From contig CAMDBT010000001.1 of the NCBI GenBank assembly GCA_945889475.1, positions 62,001-126,000 of the forward strand: a stretch of DNA of 64,000 bases. The letters run 5' to 3'. Positions 54,517-64,000 of the stretch are shown here, piece by piece. The stretch's first letter is position 1, and every line of letters starts with the position of its first letter. Origin of the DNA: Bifidobacterium breve (GTDB lineage Bacteria > Actinomycetota > Thermoleophilia > Solirubrobacterales > Solirubrobacteraceae). Position numbers and translations under genes: made by a program. Below the pieces are notes generated by a model, which was given only the letters and a program-made list of their open reading frames with translations, did no database searches and was not told the origin of the DNA.

Positions 54517-54572
54517 CGCAATGACTCCTTGGGTTGAGCTGGTTGATCCCGATCTAACCCTTCGCAGTTGCG

Positions 54573-54592
54573 AGAGTCGCTCGCTCGACTCT
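54573..54592. repeat. Inverted repeat in the peroxidase leader
   Basis: AGAGTCG (54573-54579) and CGACTCT (54586-54592) enclose a 6-nt loop, about 60 nt before the peroxidase ATG. It could be an operator or an mRNA hairpin. No regulator is recognised. The rest of 54517-54682 shows no gene. Confidence 0.35.
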
Positions 54593-54682
54593 GAGAGCCG
54601 CCAGCTCAGTCCGTGTAGGGGCTTGATCGGTTAGAAACTGAGACCGACCAAGCGCGAGAATGTGACGCTCCAAATGCGGGAA

Positions 54683-54755
54683 TGGAGCTAGCCGGACTCG
54701 AACCGGCGGCCTCCTGGGTGCGATCCAGGCGCTCTCCCAACTGAGCTATAGCCCC
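54683..54755 (-). tRNA. tRNA-Ala (anticodon CGC)
   Basis: A 73-nt cloverleaf lies on the minus strand. Acceptor GGGGCTA/TAGCTCC contains the G3-U70 wobble that identifies tRNA-Ala. The anticodon loop is ATCGCAC, giving CGC, and the T-arm contains GGTTCGAGTCC. CCA is not encoded. Confidence 0.95.
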
Positions 54756-54814
54756 GCAAATGCGAGTGTAGCCGGGCGTGAGCTCCACAAGCTGCCGCTT
54801 CGCTCGCTCTCCGC

Positions 54815-54829
54815 TAGGCTTGCCTGATG
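54815..54829 (+). promoter_or_regulatory. Leaderless-type promoter of the acidic protein
   Basis: TAGGCT (54815-54820), 6 nt, then ATG at 54827. Confidence 0.4.
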
Positions 54830-55327
54830 GGAATGCTTGATCAGGCGATCCGTGAGCATTTGGATCTCAAGCGCCGCGCGGGCGCTGACCCGACGGAGAT
54901 TGCGCAGCTCGAGACCGAAGCGCTGGGAGCTGGCAAGGATGACGCAGTCGAAGCTTCCGCTGAGGTCGAGGAGATCGCCACTGAAGAGCCGGCCGGGAGC
55001 CAGCCAGCGGAGCTCGAGCCGGAGCTGGTTGTCGCTCCGGAAACGACCGTTGAGGAGCTCGTTGAGCCAGAGATTGAGGAGAGCCAGCCGACCGAACAGT
55101 TCACGTCGCCGGAGGTCGAAGCCGAGCCGATCGCCGAGCCGGAGCCAATCGCCGAGCCGGAGCTGTTCGAATCTGCAGCCGCCCCCGAAACTGCTCCACA
55201 AGGCGCCGACCCCGGCTCTGAAGAGGCCCGCGACGAACTCGAAGCGACACCCGATTTCCTCGAGGAGACGCCGGAACACGACCGTCTGTGGTTCGAACGC
55301 AAGCCGCCGCGCGACTTCGACTTCTAA
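54827..55327 (+). CDS. Acidic low-complexity protein between two tRNA-Ala genes
   Basis: The 166-residue protein has a conserved-looking N-terminus (MGMLDQAIREHLDLKRRAGAD, helical). A long Glu/Pro/Ala middle follows (residues 30-130), including the repeat EPIAEPEPIAEPE. The conserved end reads DFLEETPEHDRLWFERKPPRDFDF. Similar N- and C-terminal blocks are recalled from actinobacterial proteins of unknown role. The middle part is predicted disordered. No signal or membrane segment is present. It may be a scaffold, but this is not supported by any motif. Confidence 0.8.
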   Translation: MGMLDQAIREHLDLKRRAGADPTEIAQLETEALGAGKDDAVEASAEVEEIATEEPAGSQPAELEPELVVAPETTVEELVEPEIEESQPTEQFTSPEVEAEPIAEPEPIAEPELFESAAAPETAPQGADPGSEEARDELEATPDFLEETPEHDRLWFERKPPRDFDF

Positions 55328-55481
55328 GCCCCTCTCTAGGGCACGCAGTTTCTCGTCATCGCCCGCTGTGAACCGCAACGCCTGAGCGGCGCTCCACGCA
55401 GCGTTGATCAGGATCAAGTCGACTCGCGGCGAAGCGCCCTTGGCCCCGGCCAGCGCCAAGGGCTCTAAACTTCAAGACCGA

Positions 55482-55554
55482 GGGGCCATAGCTCAGCTGG
55501 GAGAGCGCCGCCTTTGCAAGGCGGAGGTCGTCGGTTCGATCCCGACTGGCTCCA
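55482..55554 (+). tRNA. tRNA-Ala (anticodon TGC)
   Basis: A 73-nt cloverleaf: acceptor GGGGCCA/TGGCTCC with the G3-U70 pair, anticodon stem CCGCC/GGCGG around TTTGCAA, giving TGC, and T-arm GGTTCGATCCC. A Ser/Arg-rich frame antisense to it is an artefact. Confidence 0.96.
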
Positions 55555-55623
55555 TCGCCGCACCCGCCGGGCGAGAGCGGCGTGCGGGCGGGCGGAAGCG
55601 GCGTACCGCCGGTCGGCTTGGAG

Positions 55624-55639
55624 TAGAATCTCAACGATG
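55624..55639 (+). promoter_or_regulatory. Leaderless-type promoter of the DUF3089 gene
   Basis: TAGAAT (55624-55629), 7 nt, then ATG at 55637. The expected transcription start would fall on the A of ATG. Confidence 0.5.
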
Positions 55640-56728
55640 CGCACACGTCTGCTGACTATCTTCCTGCCCGCAGCGCTCGTCGCCGGAGCCTTCGCAGCTA
55701 CAGCTGCGAGCGCAAACGGCGTGACGCCAACCGTCTGGCTCTGCAAGCCAGGATTGGCATCCAACCCGTGCACCAGTTCGGCCAAGACAACGCTGATCAA
55801 ACCGAACGGCGCCCAAGTCACCGAGCCGTCGCGAGCCCGAGCGAAGCAGCCGATTGACTGCTTCTACGTCTACCCGACGGTAAGCCAGCAGATGACGGCA
55901 AACTCGAACCTCCAGATCACCTCGGCCGAGACCGGCGTCGCGATGGCTCAAGCTTCGCGTTTCAACGCTAAGTGCCGCGTCTTTGCCCCGATGTACCGGC
56001 AGCTAACGCTGGCGGCGCTCTTCGGCCAGGCGGCTGGCACGCCCGACCGAGACCTCGCATACAACGACGTCAAGTCAGCCTGGGCCGAATACTTGGCGAA
56101 GTACAACAAGGGCCGCGGCGTGGTGCTGATCGGTCACTCGCAAGGCAGCTTCACGCTCACCAAGCTGATCGCGGAGCAGATCGACCAGAGGACTTCGGTC
56201 CGGCGCAAGATCGTCTCCGCACTATTGATCGGCGGCGGCGTCGTCGTTCCGAAGGGCAAGGACGTCGGCGGCAGCTTCAAGAAGATTGCGGCCTGTCGCA
56301 AGACCAACCAAGTCGGCTGCGTTGTCGGCTACAACACCTTCTCGCAGCAGCCTCCGGCCGACAGCCGGTTCGGGCGCACCTTGGAGCCAGGCAAGGAGAT
56401 CCTCTGCGCCAACCCGGCGGCGCTGAAGCGAGGGGCGACCGGCAAGGCCAAGGTCCTAATCCCTACTTCGCAGCTGGGCTTCGGCGGCACGCCGCTGGCG
56501 CCGACTCCATGGGTTGCAATGAATGATCTCTACAAGACCAAGTGCGTCAGCGGCGGCGGTGCCAGTTGGCTGCAGGCCAACGACATCGCCAGCGCGAGCG
56601 ACCAGCGGCCTCGCTTCGGTGCGCCGCTCGGTGCTACCTGGGGGCTGCACATCGTCGATGTGAACATCGTTCTCGGGAACCTCGTTGAGCTAGTAGACAG
56701 CCAGTCGGCAGCCTGGCGCAAGCGCTAG
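55637..56728 (+). CDS. Secreted DUF3089-family alpha/beta hydrolase
   Basis: The 363-residue protein has a signal peptide (MRTRLLTIFLPAALVAGAFAATAASA). It then shows the DUF3089 core: IDCFYVYPTVSQQ, NAKCRVFAPMYRQLTLAAL, AWAEYLAKYNKGRGVVLIGHSQGSF with nucleophile Ser in GHSQG. Near the end is GLHIVDVNIVLGNL. Several Cys suggest disulfides. The family is found mainly in actinobacteria and proteobacteria, and the substrates are not known. It starts from a leaderless promoter; a longer frame from inside tRNA-Ala is not supported. Confidence 0.9.
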   Translation: MRTRLLTIFLPAALVAGAFAATAASANGVTPTVWLCKPGLASNPCTSSAKTTLIKPNGAQVTEPSRARAKQPIDCFYVYPTVSQQMTANSNLQITSAETGVAMAQASRFNAKCRVFAPMYRQLTLAALFGQAAGTPDRDLAYNDVKSAWAEYLAKYNKGRGVVLIGHSQGSFTLTKLIAEQIDQRTSVRRKIVSALLIGGGVVVPKGKDVGGSFKKIAACRKTNQVGCVVGYNTFSQQPPADSRFGRTLEPGKEILCANPAALKRGATGKAKVLIPTSQLGFGGTPLAPTPWVAMNDLYKTKCVSGGGASWLQANDIASASDQRPRFGAPLGATWGLHIVDVNIVLGNLVELVDSQSAAWRKR

Positions 56729-56770
56729 GCGGGGCGGACCCGAAGCTGCCCGCCAGGCGGCTCAGCTCGC

Positions 56771-56788
56771 TATCATTACCGCACTGTG
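56771..56788 (+). promoter_or_regulatory. Candidate promoter of the LolA-like/ABC operon
   Basis: TATCAT (56771-56776), 9 nt, then the GTG start at 56786. No ribosome site is evident. Confidence 0.35.
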
Positions 56789-57988
56789 TTGGCCTTCATT
56801 CGCAACGCATCAAGCAAGACCCTGCTCGCTTTGAGCTCATCGTTAGTGGCGCTCGTGGCGGTCGGCGTGGTAGTCGCGTCGGGCTCGGGCGCGAATAGCG
56901 GAACACCGCCCGCGAAGCCGCTCGCGGAAGCGATCGCAGATTCCTTGGCCGGTCCACAGATCGCGGGCATTAGCGCGCGAATCGAGTTCACCAACAGGCT
57001 GCTCCCTTCGACCGGCTTTGGCGGCCAGGATCCGCTGATGGCTGGCGGTAGCGGCCGCCTCTGGGCGTCGAACAAGTCCGCCGTGCGGATCGAACTTCAG
57101 TCTGAAGCGGGCGGCGGCGATGTCGAGATCGTTGCCCGCGGCAACAAGCTGTGGCTCTACCACGCGGCTTCGAACACCGTCTACAAGACGACGATGGCGC
57201 CCGACAAGAGCGGCAACGGCGCGAAGACGCCGCCGACCGTTGCGGCGGTCAAGCGGGTCCTTCGCCAGCTCGGCAGCGACGCGACCATCTCCGGCGCGCT
57301 GGGGGACAACGTTGCTGGCCGGCCGGCTTACAGCACACGGATTGCGCCGAAGGCTAAGGGCGGGCTCGTCGGCGGCGCCGACGTGACTTGGGACGCCGCC
57401 AACGGAGCGCCGCTGCGCGTAGCAGTTTTCGCCCGCGGCCAGAACGATCCAGTGATCGCGATTGAGGCGACGGAGGTTAGCTTCGGCCCAGTAGACCCCT
57501 CGGTCTTCGCGATCAGGCCGCCGGCGGGCGCCAAGGTTGAAGAGCTCAGCGCGGCGTCGAACGGCGGCAAGCCTAAGAAGGGCAAGAAGCCTGCCCGCCC
57601 GGTCACCGGCCTGCGGGCAGCAAAGGCGGCGGCGCCGTTCAACGTGTCAGCCCCGGCCACGCTTGGCCAGCGCAAGCGCAGCGCCGTGACGGCCGTCGGC
57701 CGCGGCGCCAAGACCAAAGTTATTGTTCGCTACGGCAAAGGCCTCGGCGCCATCACGGTGATCGAGAGCGTCGCCTCCAAGACTCACGCGGCGCCCACAT
57801 CGGCGCGCTCAAAGAACAGCGAGCACGACGCGATTCAGATTCCTACAGCGAAAATCGGTTCCGCTCAGGCGATCGCCCTCGGCACCCCACTCGGATCGAT
57901 TGTCAGCTTCACGCGCGGTCGTGTGCACTACGTCGTGATCGGCTCGGTCACTCAGCAGGACGCTCTCGCCGCGGCCCGCGGGCTCTAG
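56786..57988 (+). CDS. Exported LolA/RseB-like protein
   Basis: The 400-residue protein has an N-terminal membrane segment (ALSSSLVALVAVGVVVASGSG). A LolA-like beta half-barrel follows: IEFTNRLLP, GSGRLWASNKSAVRIELQSEAGGGDVEIVARGNKLWLYHAASNTVYK, NVAGRPAY. A Lys-rich stretch and a second domain with VTAVGRGAKTKVIVRYGKGL come next. Actinobacteria lack the outer membrane Lol pathway, so LolA-like proteins there probably handle lipids or lipoproteins in the envelope. It starts at GTG; the ABC ATPase begins 5 nt after it, which points to a joint lipid-related export role. Confidence 0.83.
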   Translation: MLAFIRNASSKTLLALSSSLVALVAVGVVVASGSGANSGTPPAKPLAEAIADSLAGPQIAGISARIEFTNRLLPSTGFGGQDPLMAGGSGRLWASNKSAVRIELQSEAGGGDVEIVARGNKLWLYHAASNTVYKTTMAPDKSGNGAKTPPTVAAVKRVLRQLGSDATISGALGDNVAGRPAYSTRIAPKAKGGLVGGADVTWDAANGAPLRVAVFARGQNDPVIAIEATEVSFGPVDPSVFAIRPPAGAKVEELSAASNGGKPKKGKKPARPVTGLRAAKAAAPFNVSAPATLGQRKRSAVTAVGRGAKTKVIVRYGKGLGAITVIESVASKTHAAPTSARSKNSEHDAIQIPTAKIGSAQAIALGTPLGSIVSFTRGRVHYVVIGSVTQQDALAAARGL

Positions 57989-57993
57989 ACACC

Positions 57994-58971
57994 GTGAGCG
58001 AACAGGCGCCGGTCGCGCTCCGCGGCTTGACCAAGAAGTACGGTCGGATCACCGCCGTTGACGACGTCTCGCTAACCGTCAACGAAGGCGATGTCTACGG
58101 CTACCTCGGCCCCAACGGGGCGGGCAAAACCACCTCGCTGCGGATGATGCTGGGGCTGATCACGCCGACCGCCGGCGAGGCGCGCGTCTTTGGCAAGGAT
58201 CCGCAGCGCTCTGTTGAGGCGCTCGCCGAGGTGGCAGGTTTCGTCGAAGCGCCGCGCTTCTACCCCTACCTCGACGGAATCACCAACCTGCGCCTCGTCG
58301 CCGCGCTGGACGGCAACAGCGCCGAAACGCGGATCGCCGAGGCGCTCGATCTGGTTGAGCTAAGCGACCGCGCTGGTGACAAGGTCGGCGGCTACTCGCA
58401 CGGGATGCGCCAACGGCTGGGGATTGCGGGGGCACTCATTCGCAGCCCGAAGCTGCTGCTACTCGACGAGCCAACAACCGGGCTAGACCCCGGCGGAATG
58501 CGCGACATGCGCGCGCTGATCGGCAGGCTCTCGGCCGAGGGAATGACGGTGATGCTCTCCAGCCACCTGCTGGCCGAAGTCGAAGAGCTCTGTAACCGCG
58601 TAGCAATCGTTCGCAGTGGCCGAATCGTCTACGAAGGCGAGCTCGATGAGATGCGCGCCGCCGCAGGACTGACGATTCGCCTGCGCACCAGCGACGATGA
58701 GGTAGCGCTGCGCGTGCTCGCGGGTCGGCGCGGAATCAGCGACGTGGTCCGCCATGGGACGGCGCCGATCCAATTCCGCGCCGCCGACGAGACGGCGATC
58801 GGCGAGCTATCGCGCGCGCTGGCCGACTCCGGCGCATTGATCCTCGAACTAGCCCCAAGCGCGGCAACCTTGGAGGATCTTTTCTTCGAACTGACCGAGG
58901 GCGAAGGCGGCGCAGCCGCCGAAGCGAAGCGGCTCGATGAGCTCTCCGACCCAATCAGAGGCCCGCAGTGA
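57994..58971 (+). CDS. ABC transporter ATP-binding protein (ABC-2 type)
   Basis: The 325-residue ATPase drives an ABC-2 exporter. It has Walker A LGPNGAGKTTS, the Q-loop, signature GGYSHGMRQRLGIA (YSHGM in place of LSGGQ, usual for this drug/lipid subfamily), Walker B LLLLDEPTTGLDPGG and switch His. A C-terminal domain of about 100 residues follows. The start is GTG, 5 nt after the LolA-like gene. GTGA overlap couples it to the permease. Confidence 0.93.
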   Translation: MSEQAPVALRGLTKKYGRITAVDDVSLTVNEGDVYGYLGPNGAGKTTSLRMMLGLITPTAGEARVFGKDPQRSVEALAEVAGFVEAPRFYPYLDGITNLRLVAALDGNSAETRIAEALDLVELSDRAGDKVGGYSHGMRQRLGIAGALIRSPKLLLLDEPTTGLDPGGMRDMRALIGRLSAEGMTVMLSSHLLAEVEELCNRVAIVRSGRIVYEGELDEMRAAAGLTIRLRTSDDEVALRVLAGRRGISDVVRHGTAPIQFRAADETAIGELSRALADSGALILELAPSAATLEDLFFELTEGEGGAAAEAKRLDELSDPIRGPQ

Positions 58972-59789
58972 GCCGCCCGGGGACAATGACCGTCTACCGC
59001 TGGGAGCTGCGCAAGCTGCGCGCCCAGAAGCGAACCTACTTAGGGCTCGGCGCCGCAGTACTGGTGCCGGTGGCAATCGCGGCCGCGGTCGCGGCTAGGC
59101 CTGGAGGACCAACCGAAGTGCCGTTTGGCTCCTACGTAGACGACACCGGCCTTGCCTTCCCGCTGGTCACGCTGCTCTTTGGCTCAATCTGGTTCTACCC
59201 GCTGATCGCAGCGCTCGTGTCCGGCGACATTGTCGCCAACGAGGACAACAACGGAACGCTGAAGACAATCCTGACCCGCTCCGTTGAACGGAGCCAAGTC
59301 TTCTTCGGCAAGGTGCTCGCAGCCTTCAGCTACTCGATCCTCGCGGTTGCGCTCAGCGCTGCGGTGGCAACGGTCTCCGGAATCCTTGTCTCCGGTTTCA
59401 ATCCGATTCCAACCCTCTCGGGCAGCATCGTCACGGCCGAGCACGGGCTGGCGCTAGTGGCCGCCAGCCTCGGTGTCTATCTGTTGCCGATCCTCGCGAT
59501 CTCCAGCATCGCACTGCTGCTCTCGACCGTCTTTCGCAACAGCGCTGCGGCCGTCGTCGGCACGCTGATGTTCTCGATACTGCTGCAGCTGGTTGTGATT
59601 ATCCCCGGCCTCGACGGCCTCCAGCCTTACCTACTCAGCAGCCAATTCGACTCCTGGCAGGGGCTGCTGCGCACGCCCGCCGACTGGCAGCCGATCATCC
59701 GCGCCGCGTGGGTTTCCGCAGCCTACGCAGTCCCATCGCTGGCAGTCGCCTTGACCGTCTTCCTTCGCCGCGACGTCGCCGGCGGTTAG
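58968..59789 (+). CDS. ABC-2 type permease
   Basis: The 273-residue membrane partner has an N-terminal amphipathic stretch (YRWELRKLRAQKRTY) and six hydrophobic helices, from YLGLGAAVLVPVAIAAAVA to AAYAVPSLAVALTVFL. The typical cytosolic motif NEDNNGTLKTILTRSVERSQVFFGKVL follows helix 2. Start is GTG overlapping the ATPase stop. The substrate is unknown. Confidence 0.9.
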   Translation: MSRPGTMTVYRWELRKLRAQKRTYLGLGAAVLVPVAIAAAVAARPGGPTEVPFGSYVDDTGLAFPLVTLLFGSIWFYPLIAALVSGDIVANEDNNGTLKTILTRSVERSQVFFGKVLAAFSYSILAVALSAAVATVSGILVSGFNPIPTLSGSIVTAEHGLALVAASLGVYLLPILAISSIALLLSTVFRNSAAAVVGTLMFSILLQLVVIIPGLDGLQPYLLSSQFDSWQGLLRTPADWQPIIRAAWVSAAYAVPSLAVALTVFLRRDVAGG

Positions 59790-59831
59790 AACCGATCAGC
59801 CAATCAGTTCCTCGACGCGTTCGGCCGCCGC

Positions 59832-59849
59832 CGCTGCCGAGCGGCAGCG
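59832..59849. terminator. Terminator-like hairpin between the permease and the glutaredoxin-like gene
   Basis: CGCTGCCG (59832-59839) and CGGCAGCG (59842-59849) form an 8-bp palindrome between convergent genes. No U-tract is clear. It could serve both directions. Confidence 0.45.
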
Positions 59850-59855
59850 CTTAGC

Positions 59856-60139
59856 TCAGGACGCAGCAGCAGGGTTCTGCTTAGCCCACTCGATGATCTT
59901 CGCCGACTCGTCGAAGCCGGTGCCATCATCGAACTCGATCGCTGGAACCCAGGTGCGGCCGGTAAGAGCCTTCACTTGGCGGCGCTTGGGCTGCAGCGAG
60001 AGCGGCAGCCCGCCGTATCCATAAACCTTCACGACCTCAGGGTCGTAGCCGGCCTCAAGCAGCGCTTGGTGCGCTTCGCCGCAGGAATGCTTGTGGCCAA
60101 GCACCTTCCGCGTCCAGGCGCCGTAACAGACGTAGAGCT

Positions 60140-60143
<4 letters not shown>
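59856..60143 (-). CDS. Glutaredoxin/GST N-terminal-domain protein
   Basis: The 95-residue thioredoxin-fold protein begins [10 protein letters not shown]. It has [26 protein letters not shown], then [26 protein letters not shown], with the cis-Pro motif VPAIEF that binds a thiol. The first Cys lies at residue 6 and a second one in HSCGEA; the CxxC order of glutaredoxin is not present. It could be a GST-like N-domain alone. The ATG overlaps the tkt stop (ATGA), so it is downstream of and coupled to transketolase. Confidence 0.8.
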
Positions 60144-62134
<1,991 letters not shown>

Positions 62135-62193
62135 AGCCGTGGAGTATCCACTAGCGCGCGAACCGATGTGCTGCGAGTCTGTGAAGCGTCCGC

Positions 62194-63090
62194 TCAGTCC
62201 GACTGTTCGGACTTGGCCTTCTGCTTCTCGTCGTCACCGCTGCCGATCGCTGGCGCCGAGCGGGCGGCGCGAAGCTCGTAGTCCTTGCGAACGGTGTGAT
62301 CGGCGGTCGAGAGCACCTTGTCGGCTTTCAGCGCGCGGCCGAGAGCCTCTCGAGGGCCACGGCCAATCGCCGACATCACCTGGTTGAGTGGGCCGACCGA
62401 CCGTGGCACAAAGACGTCGAAGCGAGGCTGCTTCAGTGCCGAGAGAATCTCATCTGCCACGTCCTGCGGCAACGCCTGCTTGACGGCGCGGGTTTCGGCA
62501 AGGCCTCCACCGAGCTCGGTCTGAACCGCGACCGGCATCACGCAGGAGACCTCAACGCCGGTGCCGCGCAGCTCGGCGCGGATCGCCTCGCTGAGGCCAA
62601 CGACGTAGTGCTTCGTGCCGCAGTAGGTGGCGCCGTGGGCGTAGCCAGCCTTGCCGGCCGCCGAGGCGATGTTGACAACGTGCCCGTGGCCGCGAGCGAT
62701 CATCGACGGGATCGTCAGACGGCAGCCGTAGTCAACGCCGTAGATGTTGATGTCGATCATCCGCTTCGTCGTCGCCATATCCTCGTCGAGGTATGGGCCA
62801 AGCTGCATGATCCCTGCGTTGTTGATGATCACGTCGATCGGGCCAAGCTGCTCCTGAACGGAGGCGACGAAGGCGGCGAATGAATCGAAATCGGTGACGT
62901 CGAGCTGAAGGGCGATCGTTCCAGCGCCGATCTCCGCCGCTGTCTGGTCCGCTAGCGGACCGTCGAGGTCGCCGATCGCGACCTTCATCCCGGCGCGCGA
63001 GAGCGTCTGCGCGGTGCTCTTGCCGATCCCCCGGGCACCGCCGGTAATCGCGACTATTTGACCTACGAGATTGCGTTCTTGCTTAGCCAT
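62194..63090 (-). CDS. Short-chain dehydrogenase/reductase
   Basis: The 298-residue SDR has [13 protein letters not shown] (NAD(P) loop), [16 protein letters not shown], and the catalytic YCGTK (Tyr-x3-Lys, here in [10 protein letters not shown]). A C-terminal extension of about 55 residues is charged (ending [10 protein letters not shown]). Catalytic Ser, Tyr and Lys are all in place. A GGAGGAG ribosome site lies before the ATG, so translation is led by Shine-Dalgarno. The substrate is unknown. Confidence 0.92.
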   Translation of the reverse strand: MAKQERNLVGQIVAITGGARGIGKSTAQTLSRAGMKVAIGDLDGPLADQTAAEIGAGTIALQLDVTDFDSFAAFVASVQEQLGPIDVIINNAGIMQLGPYLDEDMATTKRMIDINIYGVDYGCRLTIPSMIARGHGHVVNIASAAGKAGYAHGATYCGTKHYVVGLSEAIRAELRGTGVEVSCVMPVAVQTELGGGLAETRAVKQALPQDVADEILSALKQPRFDVFVPRSVGPLNQVMSAIGRGPREALGRALKADKVLSTADHTVRKDYELRAARSAPAIGSGDDEKQKAKSEQSD

Positions 63091-63152
63091 CTGCTGCTCC
63101 TCCGTACGCGCTTAGCCAGTACGTAGAAGCTACCGCAAGCACGCAGCAAACG

Positions 63153-63755
63153 TCATTGATCCTCGCCGCCACTGGGCCAAGCCGGACCGTCCTCGCGGTA
63201 AAGGTCGTCGCCGCCGAAGACGGTCCTCAATGTGCGCCGCAGGATCTGCCGGTCGAGCTTCCACGAGCGGTTCTCGATGTACCAGAGGTCTAGCTCAATT
63301 CGCTGATCCCACGGCAGCCCGGCGCGACCGTTGACCTGCGCCCAGCCGGTGATGCCGGGGCGAATGCTGAGCCGGCCGCGTTGGCGCGGCGTGTACTGCT
63401 CGACCTGCGAAGCTACCGTTGGCCTTGGCCCGATGATCGCCATCTCCCCACGCAGCACGTTGATCAGGTTCGGGAGTTCATCGATCGAGCTGCGGCGCAG
63501 CAGCGCGCCCAGCCGAGTAATGCGCTCGTCATTCTCGGCAACTGCGAGGCCAGCGCCGAGATGCTCAGCGCCGCTGACCATCGTTCGAAGCTTGATCACT
63601 TCGAACTCCTGGCCGCCGAGGCCGGTGCGGCGCTGGCGATAGATTGGTGACCCGCGCGACTCAAGCGCCACGGCGATCAGCGCCAAGAGAAGCAGCGGCG
63701 AACAAACCACGAGCACCACGGTGGCAACTAGGAGATCAAAGAGGCGGCGCAGCAT
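63153..63755 (-). CDS. Sugar transferase (polyprenyl-phosphate hexose-1-phosphate transferase)
   Basis: The 200-residue protein belongs to the WbaP/CpsE-like C-terminal family that starts exopolysaccharide or glycan synthesis. It has a membrane segment (LFDLLVATVVLVVCSPLLLLALIAVALESRG, reentrant), then RTGLGGQEFEVIKLRTM, SIDELPNLINVLRGEMAIIGPRP with the catalytic Asp-Glu pair, and RPGITGWAQVNGR. The ATG overlaps the upstream stop as TGATG. The upstream frame belongs to a glycosyltransferase, so this is the end of a polysaccharide cluster. Confidence 0.93.
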   Translation of the reverse strand: MLRRLFDLLVATVVLVVCSPLLLLALIAVALESRGSPIYRQRRTGLGGQEFEVIKLRTMVSGAEHLGAGLAVAENDERITRLGALLRRSSIDELPNLINVLRGEMAIIGPRPTVASQVEQYTPRQRGRLSIRPGITGWAQVNGRAGLPWDQRIELDLWYIENRSWKLDRQILRRTLRTVFGGDDLYREDGPAWPSGGEDQ

Positions 63756-64000
63756 CAGCGCGTTCCCTCCGGCGGCGCCCACCCGGCCGGCGTGCCGTGG
63801 CGCACGTAATCCCATAGCCCGGCGCCGATCGATGCCGTCGTCAATAGGTAGTAGCGAGCGATCAGCAGCGGTTTGAACGCAACCACGGCGCCAAGCAGCG
63901 CGGCTAGCACCAGCAGCAGCTGCAAGGCAAGCGTTACTAGGTAGACGGTTCCCTGCCCAATCAGGATCAAGTTTGAAACGAATGCAAGTAGATGGAGCTT
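63755..64000 (-). CDS. C-terminal part of a family 2 glycosyltransferase (runs off the window)
   Basis: The frame is open to the right edge of the window, so the start is beyond it. The visible 81 residues hold two membrane helices (VYLVTLALQLLLVLAALLGAVVAF, then YYLLTTASIGAGLWDYVRHG) and the end GTPAGWAPPEGTR, which is typical of the C-terminal tail of GT2 polysaccharide glycosyltransferases. The catalytic domain is outside. A TTG at 63970 is not the likely start. It is coupled to the sugar transferase. Confidence 0.7.
   Translation of the reverse strand, partial: KLHLLAFVSNLILIGQGTVYLVTLALQLLLVLAALLGAVVAFKPLLIARYYLLTTASIGAGLWDYVRHGTPAGWAPPEGTR

Noticed and set aside
54606-54788. Minus-strand frame with GAIAQLGERLDRTQEAAGSSP.
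   Set aside because: It is the translated tRNA-Ala (CGC) itself, not a protein gene.
55356-55646. Minus-strand frame with DGASRDRTDDLRLAKAALSQ.
   Set aside because: It is antisense to tRNA-Ala (TGC), another common false gene.

Overview
The window looks like a chromosomal segment of a high-GC actinobacterium, most likely from the deep-branching class Thermoleophilia (Solirubrobacterales-like). The reasons are the GC-rich codon use, a dnaK-grpE-dnaJ-hspR-clpB heat-shock cluster, an actinobacterial-type inositol-1-phosphate synthase, DUF3089, LolA-like and GYD proteins, and many start codons with a TANNNT -10 box only 6-9 nt upstream (leaderless mRNAs). The taxon is an inference from gene content. 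There is no rRNA, CRISPR array, transposase, integrase or phage gene.

Layout. 1-3.9 kb: tRNA-Glu, an amidohydrolase, a small repeat protein, tRNA-Lys, then a less GC-rich patch with an NHL/PKD secreted protein, a truncated winged-helix gene and similar imperfect repeats at its two ends (possible old insertion). 3.9-5.3 kb: a secreted beta-helix protein. 5.3-18.3 kb (minus): an almost complete purine operon, GYD-purD-purE-purB-purC-purS-purQ-purL-purF-recQ-purN-purH, lacking purM and purK. 18.3-25.1 kb (minus): the chaperone cluster with HspR-type inverted repeats before clpB and dnaK. 25.1-34.3 kb: nth, then plus-strand genes for an alpha/beta hydrolase, a polytopic membrane protein, a phosphatidylinositol-phosphate-synthase-like enzyme, an MFS carrier, INO1, a glycosyltransferase-like/PHP fusion and a UDG-fold protein. 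34.3-39.7 kb (minus): SnoaL-like proteins, a quinone oxidoreductase, an FUSC membrane protein, an RlmD-type methyltransferase and argF. 39.8-47.7 kb (plus): a 2-oxoacid dehydrogenase complex (E3, E1 alpha, E1 beta, E2) with lipB and lipA, so the complex and its lipoyl cofactor pathway sit together. 47.8-52.1 kb: two acyl-CoA dehydrogenase subunits and an alkylsulfatase-like enzyme. 52.1-56.8 kb: secreted and cell-envelope proteins, including an animal-type haem peroxidase, and two tRNA-Ala genes. 56.8-59.8 kb: a LolA-like protein with an ABC exporter. 59.9-64 kb (minus): a glutaredoxin-like protein, transketolase, an SDR, and the end of a polysaccharide gene cluster running off the right edge.

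The most interesting points are: a purH with no ATG/GTG/TTG start in its reading frame but with a leaderless -10 box exactly placed for an ATC start; the pervasive leaderless promoter pattern; the inositol gene set with a GT4-like/PHP fusion that has lost the usual GT4 glutamates; an unusual PurE loop together with the absence of purK; and HspR-like operators that differ from the classical HAIR consensus.
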